A stretch of 64,000 nucleotides of DNA from Segatella oris (GTDB lineage: Bacteria; Bacteroidota; Bacteroidia; Bacteroidales; Bacteroidaceae), in assembly GCF_900637655.1 (NCBI RefSeq), contig NZ_LR134384.1:2356001-2420000 (forward strand). Reading direction: 5' to 3'. The position numbers were made by a program, and so were the translations under genes. Position 1 is the stretch's first letter, and every line of letters begins with the position of its first letter. The notes beneath the pieces are model-generated. The model was not told the DNA's origin. It did not search any database and was given only the letters and a program-made list of their open reading frames with translations. Below are positions 55,360 to 63,311 of this stretch, piece after piece.

Positions 55360-55618
55360 TGATTTTACTTTACAATTACTCTCAAATGCTTAAGATATTC
55401 AGAACAAAAGATTTTTAATTTGGAAATACGCGAGTTTTAAGCCCACTTATTAATGTATTGACAATCAAGGAGATAGAGAAAAGTAATGAGAAAAGGAGAG
55501 AAAATGACAGGAAAAAGCCTTGTATTTTGCGTCATATTAGGTGCTGAAATAAGTCAGATTACCTCGTCTTCTGCATCAAACAGCAACGCATTTTGACGCA
55601 GATTACAGGTTGAAGAGG
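55360..55618 (-). repeat. Dispersed intergenic element, copy F (inverted)
   Basis: Lies in the gap 55293-55736. It reads on the minus strand as a close relative of copy E. The stem-loop has arms at 55592-55600 and 55572-55580 (TTTGACGCA and TGCATCAAA on the plus strand). TGCGTCA occurs at 55528-55534 and TGACGCA at 55594-55600. The shared half with AAATACGCGAGTTTTAAGCC is at about 55425-55444, and the reverse of TTGTAAAATAAAATCA is at about 55359-55375. Confidence 0.68.
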
Positions 55619-55655
55619 CACAAACAGATAGCATAATCAGTGCCTAATAGAAAGC

Positions 55656-55684
55656 AAAAATGGCAGGTAAATCCTGCCATTTTT
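55656..55684. terminator. Terminator after tssC
   Basis: AAAAATGGCAGG (55656-55667) and CCTGCCATTTTT (55673-55684) form a perfect 12-bp stem around TAAAT, symmetrical enough to act on both strands. It closes the tssB-tssC unit 50 bp after the tssC stop. Confidence 0.9.
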
Positions 55685-55736
55685 ACTTGAATGAGCGGAG
55701 TGATTTCTATTTACAATTATTTTTGAAATGTAATCT

Positions 55737-57119
55737 CTACTCTTGGTTATACTGACTTTCCCAATTGGCTTCTTCAGGTTCTTCTCCCTTGCGTCCTTCC
55801 AACTGAATGACAAAGCTCTTTGCAGGGAAGTAGGGAGTAAGGTGAATGTCAAGCAACACCCTGTCCTTTTGGTTGGGGTCTTGCTCTATTCTGATAACCT
55901 TAAATTTCTCAATCAGTCGTGACGGCCCTTTGATACTGTCCAGGAACTTAACGATTTGACTTCGCAAGTCGGCTTCTGTACGGGTCGTCCAATTCTCAAA
56001 AGCGCGACGGTTGAGAAAATCGAACAGTACCTTGGAGATGTAGTCGAACACGCGCACAACAGAGTAAGTTTGCAAACCGAGGTTATCTCCATTGAAAAGG
56101 GTTTTGGCAGAGAATGCCATTACCTTGCTGTATTCGTTTACCATCGGTACTAAACCCATACGTTCAAGTTCGGAAATCTCACTTTTCTTCAAATCAAAGC
56201 GTACGCTTTCCACCTCATTGAGACTACCGAACTTCTTGCCGGCAACCACCTGAGACATTAACGTGCTATAAATCTTTCCTGCAAGAGCACCCGAACCAGG
56301 AACATAGAGGTTTTCTTCTTCGCCGACTTCTGCAACCTTTGGTCTACCCAAAAGGTAGTTGCAGGTCATGATGACATTCGACTTATAAACATCTCCGCCC
56401 GTATGATCAGCATTGAAGAAGATATCGACGACATCATCCGGTGTTTCCAAGTCTTGGAAATCCGTTACGAGCATCACCTTGTTATCATGTGCCATCTTAG
56501 CCCATTTGTCAAGCACGGCGTTGGAACCCAAATAGCCCGGTATGATAAGAATTGAGTAGTTTCTACGCAAATCCAACCTATCGAAATTCTGACTGAGTTC
56601 GTTACCGATATAATCAATGAAAAGCGTATTATCCAAATCCTTCAATTGCGCCATGTCCGCATTGACGATGGTTACATTCTTCACCTTGCTACTCTCCGTA
56701 TTCTTATAGAAGAGGGCTACTGAGCGATAGGCTGTTTCCAAACCGTGGACGCGGTTTAGCGCCGTATGTAGGTTCTTGTTAAGCAGTTCTTCAACACTTT
56801 GGGCTTTAGACTTGGCCTTATCTCTCATTTTCTCAGCAGACTCGCCAGATTTGAGTAGTTCCAGCCATACATTGAGACGATTGGCAAGCACCTTACGTTC
56901 ACCCGCCCATTGTTCGTCCGTTAGGAAGATGTTGCGACGTGCCTTGCGTGTAGGATTCAGATTGGAGAAACCGTCAATGATGTTTTCAAGGAATGCAAAA
57001 CCACCATATTCTTTCAATTTGTCTAAGGCAGAAGTTGCCGATGGCACTTCTTTTCTTACAGCAGACTTTCCTGTTACTACTGCCTGCTGTTGTTCCTTTG
57101 CTTTTATTTCGTTTTCCAT
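55737..57119 (-). CDS. tssC: Type VI secretion contractile sheath large subunit, subtype iii (DUF5458 family)
   Basis: A protein of 460 residues. Family features include the N-terminal ALDKLKEYGGFAFLENIIDG, YSILIIPGYLGSNAVLDKW and the C-terminal VIRIEQDPNQKDRVLLDIHL, as in the TssC of Bacteroidetes T6SS. It forms the sheath with TssB, which contracts and drives the inner tube into target cells. It is last in the tssB-tssC unit, 19 bp after tssB. The remaining structural genes (TssK, F, G, N-R, ClpV, Hcp, VgrG) are not in the window and may lie beyond the right edge. Confidence 0.9.
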   Translation of the reverse strand: MENEIKAKEQQQAVVTGKSAVRKEVPSATSALDKLKEYGGFAFLENIIDGFSNLNPTRKARRNIFLTDEQWAGERKVLANRLNVWLELLKSGESAEKMRDKAKSKAQSVEELLNKNLHTALNRVHGLETAYRSVALFYKNTESSKVKNVTIVNADMAQLKDLDNTLFIDYIGNELSQNFDRLDLRRNYSILIIPGYLGSNAVLDKWAKMAHDNKVMLVTDFQDLETPDDVVDIFFNADHTGGDVYKSNVIMTCNYLLGRPKVAEVGEEENLYVPGSGALAGKIYSTLMSQVVAGKKFGSLNEVESVRFDLKKSEISELERMGLVPMVNEYSKVMAFSAKTLFNGDNLGLQTYSVVRVFDYISKVLFDFLNRRAFENWTTRTEADLRSQIVKFLDSIKGPSRLIEKFKVIRIEQDPNQKDRVLLDIHLTPYFPAKSFVIQLEGRKGEEPEEANWESQYNQE

Positions 57120-57138
57120 TATTTCTTATTTGTGGGGG

Positions 57139-57597
57139 TTATTTGTCATCCATACTTTTTATTTCTTCAAGAGAAGCTTCCAACAAATCGATGATGGCCT
57201 GTTTCTTTTCGGGATTTTCAAGTGCTTTCAGCAAAGCCTTATTGGAGGAGAGCTGGCGGGCAATCTTTGTGTTCTGTTCTTTTTCCACATTGAGTTTACT
57301 GAGAAACTCGCTGTGTTCCATCATGCTCTTGGCATCAAAGTCACCAAGGTTCTTGAAAGTCATCGTTTCGGTTATATCTTCACCGCTTTCGTTCTGCATT
57401 TCCAACTCGACCGACGGCGCAAAGTGTTCAAACACATCTTCTACCGTTTGAAGTCCATAAACTGCTTCTGGACTGACAGGAGCATCATCTGTAAGTTTCT
57501 GTACCAATAATGTTCGGTTGGAAGGGATGTCTGCTATCGACTCATTGGCATCGACTTTTACCTCGTTGCCTCCAACTCCATAATCATAAATTGCCAT
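57139..57597 (-). CDS. tssB: Type VI secretion contractile sheath small subunit, subtype iii
   Basis: Encodes 152 residues beginning MAIYDYGVGGNEVKVDANES, with SVELEMQNESGEDITETMTF and FKNLGDFDAKSMMEHSEFLS matching the TssB signature in which the F.....F.P segment leads into the sheath-forming helices. Glu- and Lys-rich C-terminal helices (about 95-150) interlock with TssC. It has its own -7 promoter element and is separate from the lipoprotein array upstream by a 420-bp AT-rich gap. Confidence 0.9.
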   Translation of the reverse strand: MAIYDYGVGGNEVKVDANESIADIPSNRTLLVQKLTDDAPVSPEAVYGLQTVEDVFEHFAPSVELEMQNESGEDITETMTFKNLGDFDAKSMMEHSEFLSKLNVEKEQNTKIARQLSSNKALLKALENPEKKQAIIDLLEASLEEIKSMDDK

Positions 57598-57670
57598 AGT
57601 CTTATATTTTAATATTACATCTAATTAAATCTTATACCCTTCTTTTGCTCATAAATGAGGGTTTTGCTTA

Positions 57671-57678
57671 CAAAGATA
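57671..57678 (-). promoter_or_regulatory. Promoter -7 element of tssB-tssC
   Basis: TATCTTTG on the minus strand, 73 nt before the tssB start. The rest of the gap 57598-58020 is AT-rich without a recognisable gene. Only its right end (from about 57970) matches the sequence below the first lipoprotein pair. Confidence 0.6.
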
Positions 57679-58020
57679 TAAAAAAAAATGGAGACACGTA
57701 TATAATATCCTCAAAAAGATATAACCGTTATCTCTATGAAATTGATTCTGAAACTCATGCCCAAACCCTATTTGTAGTATTTTTGTTCAATCAGCTAATT
57801 TTGAGGTTCTCTTATATATCTCGATCTCTATTAAATATAGGTGTATGTGACAAAAGGTCTCTTCTTTTCTAAATAAGCTCTTTGATAGCACCGAAACTCC
57901 AGCTATTTTTATTTGTCAAGAAATAAAAAGCGTCCTGTATACTTAGTCATTACATTCTCAAATTATGGAGATACATATCTAACCACTGCAAAAAGAGCCC
58001 AGCTTAATATATTGCCTAAC

Positions 58021-58602
58021 CTATCGAACGTGTACAGGCAAGTTTATGTGGTCAATACGATATTTGTTAAAACTACTTTCATACCAAAATGACATAGTAA
58101 TGCTATCATGTTGAAGAAATTTGCCGACAAAGTTCATATCTTCTTTTTTCAAATCATGGATACTCTTCATTTGTATGAAACCTGCACCCTTCTTCCTTAA
58201 TTGCTTAAATTTTGTAAGCCTCTTGGGTTAAATTTGTATAGCGTACATAAAAACAAACTCGCGTTTATCCTTACTTAGCTTTCTCAATTCATCGTTCAAA
58301 GTAGGGCGAATTAATTTTCCTTTAGCGTTAACAAATATGTTCCCGTTGAATAACCAGCCCTTGAGTAACTTTGAATACTTAGCATTGTAAAAATAGCCAT
58401 CACCTGATAATTTTACCACCTTGTCTATAGTCTTCTCTATTTGGAAAACTAAAGGAAATTCAATATACTGGATGGTTTCATTATTGACTTTCAATAAAAC
58501 AGGGAAATGAGAGTCTGCCTGTTCTATGGAAATAACGTTGTCGATTTTATCATCACAAGATAAAAAGAAACTTAAAACTAAAAGAATAAAAAGGATTTTT
58601 AT
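58021..58602 (-). pseudogene. Decayed paralog of the immunity-type lipoprotein (second unit)
   Basis: The frame from 58602 to 58021 has 194 codons, the same as the intact family members. It encodes a signal peptide with LSCDDKIDN, the middle domain and a C-terminal tail ending LPVHVR. Three lesions are visible against its sister at 59288-59879 and the intact paralogs: the start ATG is ATA (58600-58602), a T tract on the coding strand has five T (58249-58253) where six restore the family frame, and 11 bp are missing just after it. The two indels cancel, but the out-of-frame stretch contains TAA (58228-58230). A later ATG at 58494 would give 88 residues without signal peptide. Confidence 0.85.
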
Positions 58603-58604
58603 AG

Positions 58605-59189
58605 TTACCTTATCTCTACAGGCATGTATATATCATCTATCATATAGTTATTACTAAAGTCCCTATGGCTGAAAGTAAAGAAAATACTGTCGTTCTGAAG
58701 GAAGGAGGAAATGAGTTTCTTATCCTTTTTCCGTAGTTGTTGAATACTACCAATTTTCACTTCGCCGTTATCAGGACTGGTTCTTATTTGTTTTCTCAAA
58801 AGTTTTTGTGCTTCTTTAGATAATTGCTGGTATCGGATAAACACAACATATTCACGCTGCTTGCGATCTATTTGCCACCAATTTTCACCCTCTGGAGAAT
58901 ATCCTACTTTCCCATTTACATTAAATAATATGATTCCATTGAAATCCCATCCTTTATTTCCTGAAGAAAGGCTACTACTGCATTTATAAGCGTGACCTAA
59001 TAAGGTGACAGTTTTAGGGGATAATCGATGTATTTGGAAAGCTAATGGAAAATCAATATATGTGATAGAATCATGTACTATGCCAACAGTAATGGGATGA
59101 TGTGAATCTATCTGTCGGATAGAAACATAATCATTTCCATTAGTACAGGAGAAGAAAACTAATAAACAAAGAAAAAGCAGTTGTTTCAT
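58605..59189 (-). CDS. Immunity-type lipoprotein, second copy
   Basis: A protein of 194 residues with lipobox FSCT (Cys15). It is a clear paralog of the 59882-60466 product (shared VNGKVGYSPEGE, VFIRYQQL, IQQLRKK; about two thirds identical by eye). The family is otherwise unknown to me. Small lipoproteins directly downstream of a PAAR-type secreted protein are a usual arrangement for immunity to periplasm-acting T6SS toxins. A divergent second copy may protect against a related toxin of competitors. No promoter is evident, so it is probably transcribed with the upstream genes. Its stop lies 2 bp before the decayed partner. Confidence 0.8.
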   Translation of the reverse strand: MKQLLFLCLLVFFSCTNGNDYVSIRQIDSHHPITVGIVHDSITYIDFPLAFQIHRLSPKTVTLLGHAYKCSSSLSSGNKGWDFNGIILFNVNGKVGYSPEGENWWQIDRKQREYVVFIRYQQLSKEAQKLLRKQIRTSPDNGEVKIGSIQQLRKKDKKLISSFLQNDSIFFTFSHRDFSNNYMIDDIYMPVEIR

Positions 59190-59287
59190 AAAGAGATACT
59201 ATACTTTAATAGATTTTGTCAATAAAGAAACTTACCTATGCATAGCTAATCACTGTAAAAAGAGTCATGCATGAAACATTGCCTAAC

Positions 59288-59879
59288 CTATCGAACGTGT
59301 ATAGGCAAGTTTATATGGTCAGTACGCGGTTTGTTAAAACTACTTTCATGCCAAAATGACATAGTAATACTATCATGTTGAAGAAATTTGCCGACAAAGT
59401 TTATATCTTCTTTTTTCAAATCATGAATACTTTTCATTTATATGATATCTGCATCCTTCTTCTTTAATTGCTTAAATTTCGTAAAATAGGATATAGCCTC
59501 TTGGGTTAAATTTGTATATCGTACATAAAAAAACAAACTCGCATTTATCCTTACTTAGCTTTCTCAATTCATCGTTCAAAGTAGGACGAATTAATTTTCC
59601 CTTAGCGTTAACAAATATGTTCCCGTTGAATAACCAACCCTTAGGTAACTTTGAATACTTGGCATTGTAGAAATATCCATCGCCAGACAATTTTATTTCC
59701 TTGTCTATGGTCTTCTTTATTTTAAAAACCGGAAAATCAATATACTGAATGGTATCATCATCAACTTTCATTAAAACAGGGAAATGAGAGTCTGCCTGTT
59801 CAATGGAAATAACATTGTCGATTTTATCATCACAAGATAAAAAGAAACTTAAAACTAAAAGAATAAAAAGATTTTTCAT
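59288..59879 (-). pseudogene. Frameshifted paralog of the immunity-type lipoprotein (first unit)
   Basis: The start codon and signal peptide (LSCDDKIDN) are intact. Translation as written gives a 135-residue lipoprotein stopping at 59472. A run of seven T on the coding strand (59527-59533) shifts the frame; with six T the sequence continues EFVFYVRYTNLTQEA, aligning with REYIVFIRYQQLTQEA of the intact paralog. Further on, a CAA codon is TAA (59438-59440; CAA in the sister copy). The remaining tail to 59288 ends LPIHVR. The truncated protein may still be made. Homopolymer length should be verified in reads. Confidence 0.8.
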
Positions 59880-59881
59880 AG

Positions 59882-60466
59882 CTACCTTACCTCTACAGGC
59901 ATATATATAGTGTTTACTATATATTTTTTCATGAAATTTATATGACTGAATGTAAAAGAAATGCTGTCTTTCTTGAGAAAACCAAAAACTATTTGTTTGT
60001 TTTTTTTCCGTAGTTGTTGAATATTACCAATTTTTACTTCACCGCTATCTGGAAAAGATTTTATTTGTGTTTTCAAAAGTGTTTTTGCTTCTTGAGTTAA
60101 TTGCTGGTATCGGATAAATACTATATATTCGCGCTGTTTACAACTAAGTTTTCTCCAATCTTCTCCTTCTGGAGAATATCCGACTTTCCCATTTACGTTA
60201 TATAGGATTATTCCATTGAGATACCATTCTTTATCCCCCAGTGTGTAACTGCTTCCAGACTTATAGGTATGCCCCAATAAAGTCACTGGATTATTAGTTT
60301 CTCTATTCATCAAAAAACTTATTGGAAAATCAACGTACGAAATTGTGTCGTGTGTTATACCAATAGTAATCGGATACTTTGAATCTATCTGTTGGATAGA
60401 AACGTAATTATTTCCACTTGTACATGATAAGAGAACTAACAAACAAATGAAAAGCAACTGTTTCAT
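59882..60466 (-). CDS. Immunity-type lipoprotein, first copy, next to the PAAR effector
   Basis: Encodes 194 residues with lipobox LSCT (Cys15) and no charged surface-export signal, so it probably sits on the periplasmic side of a membrane. The body is strand-rich with VSIQQIDSKYPITIG, VNGKVGYSPEGEDW and a C-terminal SFTFSHINF. It starts 7 bp after the stop of the PAAR-domain gene and is clearly co-transcribed. This is the standard place for a cognate immunity gene. No named family is recognised; the immunity role is inferred from position, size and lipidation. Confidence 0.82.
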   Translation of the reverse strand: MKQLLFICLLVLLSCTSGNNYVSIQQIDSKYPITIGITHDTISYVDFPISFLMNRETNNPVTLLGHTYKSGSSYTLGDKEWYLNGIILYNVNGKVGYSPEGEDWRKLSCKQREYIVFIRYQQLTQEAKTLLKTQIKSFPDSGEVKIGNIQQLRKKNKQIVFGFLKKDSISFTFSHINFMKKYIVNTIYMPVEVR

Positions 60467-60473
60467 AAAGATT

Positions 60474-62408
60474 TTATTTTTTATTAAAGAAAATAGTTTC
60501 TATTATATATATATTCATATTATCTCGTTTAGAATCACTTTGCAATCTTAATAACAAAGAGCATTCTGCATCCATTTTATACTGAAGATTTCTATGGTAT
60601 ATGATATGTCCTGTAGTAATATCTGAAAGTTGATTAAGTGATATTGGGTATACTTGGTAAGAAAGCCCTATACTATTTGCGTAATCTATAAATGATTTCA
60701 ATGCCACTAAGCCTCTAACTGCTGTCAATCCTTTCTTTTTTGCTTCGTTTAACTGCCTTTGGATGTTGCGATATATGGCTTGATCTACTTCTGCCTGCAA
60801 TCTATCGACATCTTGCATCATCAACTCTACTATACCTCCAATCATCGGAATGGGAATCGGTTTTGAATGATCGTTGGCTGCTGCCCACGTAAATAAATCA
60901 ACAAAGTCTGAGAATTGACCATATAAGTTCCATATCTTACAGACATTCTTCAACACACCCAACACTTTTCCTTCTACACCAATTCGCTCAACTCCTTTAA
61001 TCTGGTCTATTCCTTTTGTTACAGACAAAGTTCTTCCGGAAGTCACCTCAACGGCTTCTCCACTATTTGTATATATGATATGACGATATACTTTCCTTTT
61101 CGTACCTCTTGTCGTGATGGGCGTATAGAGTTTTCCATTATTACCTCTTAAATAGCCTTCTTTTAGTTTTGTCAGTGCGTAAGCACGAACTTTATTCTCG
61201 CTGTAATTTGTAATCACACCCTTGATTGTTTCTTTTATATCTCCTTTAATCTCTCCTTTAAACAGGCTAACTGCCTTGTCTTCATCATAGCCATAAACGG
61301 GAATAACAGAAATATTATTGCCTTCAGTATCATACATTTCAGGGAGTTGGGCTCTTATGCCACTCCATTTACTTCTCAGGGAAGGTTCAACATATAAATC
61401 TCGTTTGGAAACAAATATTTTGAGAAGCCGGTCTTTCAACTTTCTGTCACAGAACAGCATATCGCATCCTAACTCTGTAACAATCTGGATATACAAGGAG
61501 CGATAATGACAAGGATTATCGTCTAAAATACTTTGTGTCCATTCTATGGGGAGAGGCAGTTTGGTTACGCCGTGGTTATCTATTATTCTGATTTTTCCTT
61601 TTCCAGAGTCAGTTTTCTTCATTTTAGGATAATCCATCTCATCATCAAAGAAAAGGTCTTTATCCCATAACTGTAGAGCCAGAAGTTTATTGCTGACTCC
61701 CTTTGTCTTGATATGAAAGTATACAGTTTCTTCCAACCAGGCTGTTGTTATGCGTTTGCCATTGATTTTTGGAGAGTATGACCACCAGTAGTCTACAATT
61801 TCGGGAGTTATATTAGATGCAACCGTAGCGGTCTGTCCGCTATGTACGATTTTGATTTTATGATTACTTACTGTGCATGGGATAGTAGATTTTACTAATA
61901 AGGCATCTCTCACTCCGATAACGGTTTGTGAGGCATTCTCCCATTTTGTAAGATTTATAACACTATTACAAGGAGGTTTGTGACTTCCCCAACGTGGGTG
62001 ATTACAGACGCCTTTGAACTGAAGATTCTTAGCATTATTTTTGTCTCCGACGGTAGCCCATGGTTTATCCTGCAACTTAATGGATGTTGATGTAGCCTTA
62101 AGTGTGCCAACAAGTGCAGAATTGAAAGGACAAGTTACCTTTGCACCGTCACATACAAACTTGACTTTCTCATTTGCATCATGCCATACGCGCTGTCGTT
62201 TCATACTTTTTCTCTGCGCGAGGCTATGCTCCCTTGTCTGTTTCTTTTCTTTATTACTTTCAATGAGCTGTTGCGTATCCCAACAAGCGTTATCGGCAGC
62301 GGCCACTTCTATAGGGGTCGATGCAGCATTTCTTGCTTCATCCATTGCCTTATATAAATCCTTGCTGGATTTGCTCAGAGCTTCCTTGAGCGTATAGTCT
62401 TTACTCAT
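60474..62408 (-). CDS. PAAR-like (DUF4280) T6SS tip protein with C-terminal putative toxin region
   Basis: From ATG 62408 it has 644 residues. A charged helical N-terminus (1-80) is followed by a DUF4280 PAAR-like domain (about 82-192: FVCDGAKVTCPF, GVCNHPRWGSHKPPC, STIPCTVSNHKIKIVHSGQ), with Cys residues that could hold the tip metal. A beta-rich middle segment (about 200-300) is followed by a long unrecognised C-terminal region (about 300-644). That region contains a hydrophobic stretch FTWAAANDHSKPIPIPMIGG and a helical segment VDRLQAEVDQAIYRNIQRQL. It is probably a specialised effector loaded on the T6SS spike. Lipoprotein neighbours suggest a toxin acting in the periplasm or membrane. 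A start at 62447 is in frame but overlaps the preceding gene. Confidence 0.8.
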   Translation of the reverse strand: MSKDYTLKEALSKSSKDLYKAMDEARNAASTPIEVAAADNACWDTQQLIESNKEKKQTREHSLAQRKSMKRQRVWHDANEKVKFVCDGAKVTCPFNSALVGTLKATSTSIKLQDKPWATVGDKNNAKNLQFKGVCNHPRWGSHKPPCNSVINLTKWENASQTVIGVRDALLVKSTIPCTVSNHKIKIVHSGQTATVASNITPEIVDYWWSYSPKINGKRITTAWLEETVYFHIKTKGVSNKLLALQLWDKDLFFDDEMDYPKMKKTDSGKGKIRIIDNHGVTKLPLPIEWTQSILDDNPCHYRSLYIQIVTELGCDMLFCDRKLKDRLLKIFVSKRDLYVEPSLRSKWSGIRAQLPEMYDTEGNNISVIPVYGYDEDKAVSLFKGEIKGDIKETIKGVITNYSENKVRAYALTKLKEGYLRGNNGKLYTPITTRGTKRKVYRHIIYTNSGEAVEVTSGRTLSVTKGIDQIKGVERIGVEGKVLGVLKNVCKIWNLYGQFSDFVDLFTWAAANDHSKPIPIPMIGGIVELMMQDVDRLQAEVDQAIYRNIQRQLNEAKKKGLTAVRGLVALKSFIDYANSIGLSYQVYPISLNQLSDITTGHIIYHRNLQYKMDAECSLLLRLQSDSKRDNMNIYIIETIFFNKK

Positions 62409-62416
62409 AATAAATT

Positions 62417-63169
62417 TTATTTGACAGATCTTAAGTTGAAATTCCACTTTTCCTGAATACTCTCATTGTTGATAAGAATAATCCTTGCTGTGGCATTGTT
62501 TACTTTACTGGTGACAGCATCTAAACAGAACTGTGTCTGGAATTCCTGCAGACTTGTATTTTCATTGTCTATGATTGTACCCTCCAATTGGTATATGATG
62601 TTCCCACTTTGAGGGTCTTGTTTTTGAAGAAGAAGCCTTTCTTTAAATATGTAAGGCGCATCTTCTGAAAGCTTTATAAGTCTTTCCTTTTCACCTTTCA
62701 AAAGTGTTGGCTCTGGGAAAAGCAGTGCAAAATAACGATATTGCATTATGGGGCTATCTGGAGAATGGTCGTCAGTATAATCCCATACACTGTGATTGAT
62801 CTCTTGTGGATAGTCCCCTCTGATAATATGGTTCATTCCTTCCATTTGTTTTCTAAGCTCATCTTTGTTGAGGATAGATACATCCTGCTTGTCTTGCGAG
62901 TAAATAATCTCAATCCAGTCATATCTGAAAGCCAACCTATGTGCGAGGTCTTCACATAAAGGAACCTGTCCATCAAGTATGACGTCTTCTATTTCTATAC
63001 GATATAGATGATTTCTTGAAGTTGTATCAATGTTATCTTGCGCATATTGGTTTTCCCCATTGCAAGAAGTTACGGCAAGCGATATCTCTCTATTGTAAAG
63101 TTCATTGCCGCCTTGTAGATAAGATTCCAGCAGCAGATATTTATCCGATATGTCTTGTACTGCTTCCAT
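62417..63169 (-). CDS. Hypothetical protein upstream of the PAAR effector, possible loading factor
   Basis: A protein of 250 residues, acidic, with no signal peptide or membrane helix. It has strand-rich segments (HLYRIEIEDVILDGQVP, RIILINNESIQEKWNF). I recognise no family. It ends 8 bp before the effector start, so the two are made together. In other T6SS loci the gene directly before a PAAR-type effector often encodes an adaptor or chaperone, and a cytoplasmic adaptor is the simplest reading. No sequence motif proves it. Confidence 0.6.
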   Translation of the reverse strand: MEAVQDISDKYLLLESYLQGGNELYNREISLAVTSCNGENQYAQDNIDTTSRNHLYRIEIEDVILDGQVPLCEDLAHRLAFRYDWIEIIYSQDKQDVSILNKDELRKQMEGMNHIIRGDYPQEINHSVWDYTDDHSPDSPIMQYRYFALLFPEPTLLKGEKERLIKLSEDAPYIFKERLLLQKQDPQSGNIIYQLEGTIIDNENTSLQEFQTQFCLDAVTSKVNNATARIILINNESIQEKWNFNLRSVK

Positions 63170-63311
63170 AAGCTAAAATTATCACCCTAAGCCTCTTTCA
63201 TTATAAGATTATAGAGTTTATCTAAGTCATGTGTATCGACTGATACAGTCATATTTTTCCCAGAGGTAATATATATTCAGATCCTTTTTTCAAATCAACT
63301 AATCATACGTT

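Larger units (their letters stand above)
57970..60466 (-). repeat. Tandem segmental duplication of a two-lipoprotein unit
   Basis: Unit 1 (about 59232-60466) and unit 2 (about 57970-59189) each hold a 194-codon lipoprotein gene and a related, decayed second gene, and share the sequence below them (ATTGCCTAACCTATCGAACG in both). Similarity is visible at DNA level in the second gene and in the downstream 60 bp. All four genes belong to one family, so an older gene duplication preceded the unit duplication. Confidence 0.8.

Noticed and set aside
57645..57872. 75-codon plus-strand open frame upstream of tssB
   Set aside because: It overlaps the tssB promoter on the opposite strand, is AT-rich low-complexity sequence and has no recognisable feature.
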